A DNA stretch of 64,000 nucleotides from Panulirus ornatus (lineage: Eukaryota > Arthropoda > Malacostraca > Decapoda > Palinuridae): contig NC_092290.1 of assembly GCF_036320965.1 (NCBI RefSeq), forward strand, positions 287,920 to 351,919. The letters are read 5' to 3'. The notes beneath the pieces were generated by a model. It had not been told where the DNA came from. It saw only the letters and a list, made by a program, of their open reading frames with translations, and did no database searches. Within the stretch, counting starts at the first letter, position 1. Each line of letters begins with the position of its first letter. The translations under genes and the position numbers were made by a program. This document shows positions 63,325-64,000 of the stretch, in pieces.

Positions 63325-64000
63325 TTATTTATTTATACTTTGTCGCTGTCTCTCGCGTTAGCGAGGTAGCGCAAAGAAACAGACGAAAAAATGGCCCAAC
63401 CCACCCACAAACACATGTATATACATACACGTCCACACACGCACATATACATACCTATACATCTCAACGTATACATATATATACACACACACAGACATAT
63501 ACATATGTACACATGTACATAATTCATACTGTCTGCCCTTATTCATTCCGTCGCCACCCCGCCACACATGAAATGACAACCCCCTCCCCCCGCATGTGCG
63601 CGAGGTAGCGCTGGGAAAAGACAACAAAGGCCACATTCGTTCACACTCAGTCTCTAGCTGTCATGTATAATGCACCGAAACCACAGCTCCCTTTCCACAT
63701 CCAGGCCCCACAAAATTTTCCATGGTTTATTCCAGACGCTTCACATGCCCTGATTCACTCCATTGACAGCACGTCGACCCCGGTATACCACATCGTTCCA
63801 ATTCACACTATTCCAATTCACACACATTTTTCAACGCTCCCAGAACTTTTCGCCCCCTCCCCCACCCTATGAATCACTTCCGCTTCCATGGTTCCATCTG
63901 CTGCTAAATCCACTTCCAGATATCTAAAACACTTCACTTCCTCCAGTTTTCTCCATTCAAACTTACCTCCCAGTTGACTTGTCCCTCAACCCTACTGTAC
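63325..64000 (-). mobile_element. LINE copy with internal deletion, running off the right edge
   Basis: Tail hairpin at 63340-63370 and a full TA/CA-rich 3'UTR to about 63780. At about 63815 the sequence jumps from the extreme C-terminus ('cacatcgttccaattcacac') to 'cacacatttttcaacgctcc' (NVW/ALK region), deleting roughly 400 bp of coding. It continues to EEVKCFRYLGVDL text at the window edge. Confidence 0.8.

Noticed and set aside
1..64000. LTR retrotransposon or endogenous virus
   Set aside because: No long terminal repeats with a primer-binding site, no protease/integrase and no envelope-like frame were seen. All RTs found are of non-LTR type. The direct repeats at 43.7 and 46.8 kb have MITE-like inverted ends, not LTR features.
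1..64000. tRNA or rRNA genes
   Set aside because: No cloverleaf with A/B boxes or rRNA core sequence was recognised by eye. The 'cgctacctcgctaacgcggg' hairpin is a retroelement tail, not a tRNA arm.

Overview
The window is animal nuclear DNA, most likely from an arthropod and probably a decapod crustacean. The grounds are small spliced exons lost in very large introns, a single-domain chitin-binding (peritrophin/CPAP1-like) secreted protein gene, a dense carpet of one non-LTR retrotransposon (LINE) family of a kind I associate with decapods, and many TA/GT microsatellites. No prokaryotic features are present. The organism call is inference from content.

Two host genes can be rebuilt, both on the minus strand. 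(1) RRS1, the ribosome-biogenesis protein that partners RPF2 in loading the 5S RNP onto pre-60S particles. It has six coding exons (49435 down to 11321) with canonical splice sites and consistent phases, and encodes 368 residues across about 38 kb. (2) A 112-residue secreted protein with one complete six-cysteine CBM14 domain. It has three coding exons (62662 down to 56742), including a 16-nt coding exon that supplies the start of the signal peptide.

Nearly everything else is repeats. 1-11320: a decayed LINE, pieces of Tigger-type DNA transposons, a jockey/CR1-type RT fragment, a 3' LINE copy and a 45-bp minisatellite. 11541-49280 (RRS1 introns): about twenty LINE copies in both orientations. 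One is nearly full length (31253-34770), several are nested or truncated, and some have readable target-site duplications. Short SINE-like elements look like LINE 5' end plus LINE 3' tail; two of them form a large palindrome at 20.7-21.2 kb. 43691-47179: a 3.5-kb block in which two copies of a 0.4-kb hAT-like sequence flank about nine ~300-bp tandem repeats. 49637-56741: LINE fragments of two families and a small hAT-like element. 57738-60003: a 23-bp minisatellite of about 100 copies inside intron 1 of the chitin-binding gene. 60125-64000: more LINE and SINE sequence.

The two genes have no functional link that I can see. The main biological story is the LINE/SINE system: shared 5' heads, shared 3' hairpin tails, a young subfamily with a shortened 3'UTR, and nested insertions. 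Copy boundaries are given to roughly 10-20 bp unless a duplication or splice site fixes them.
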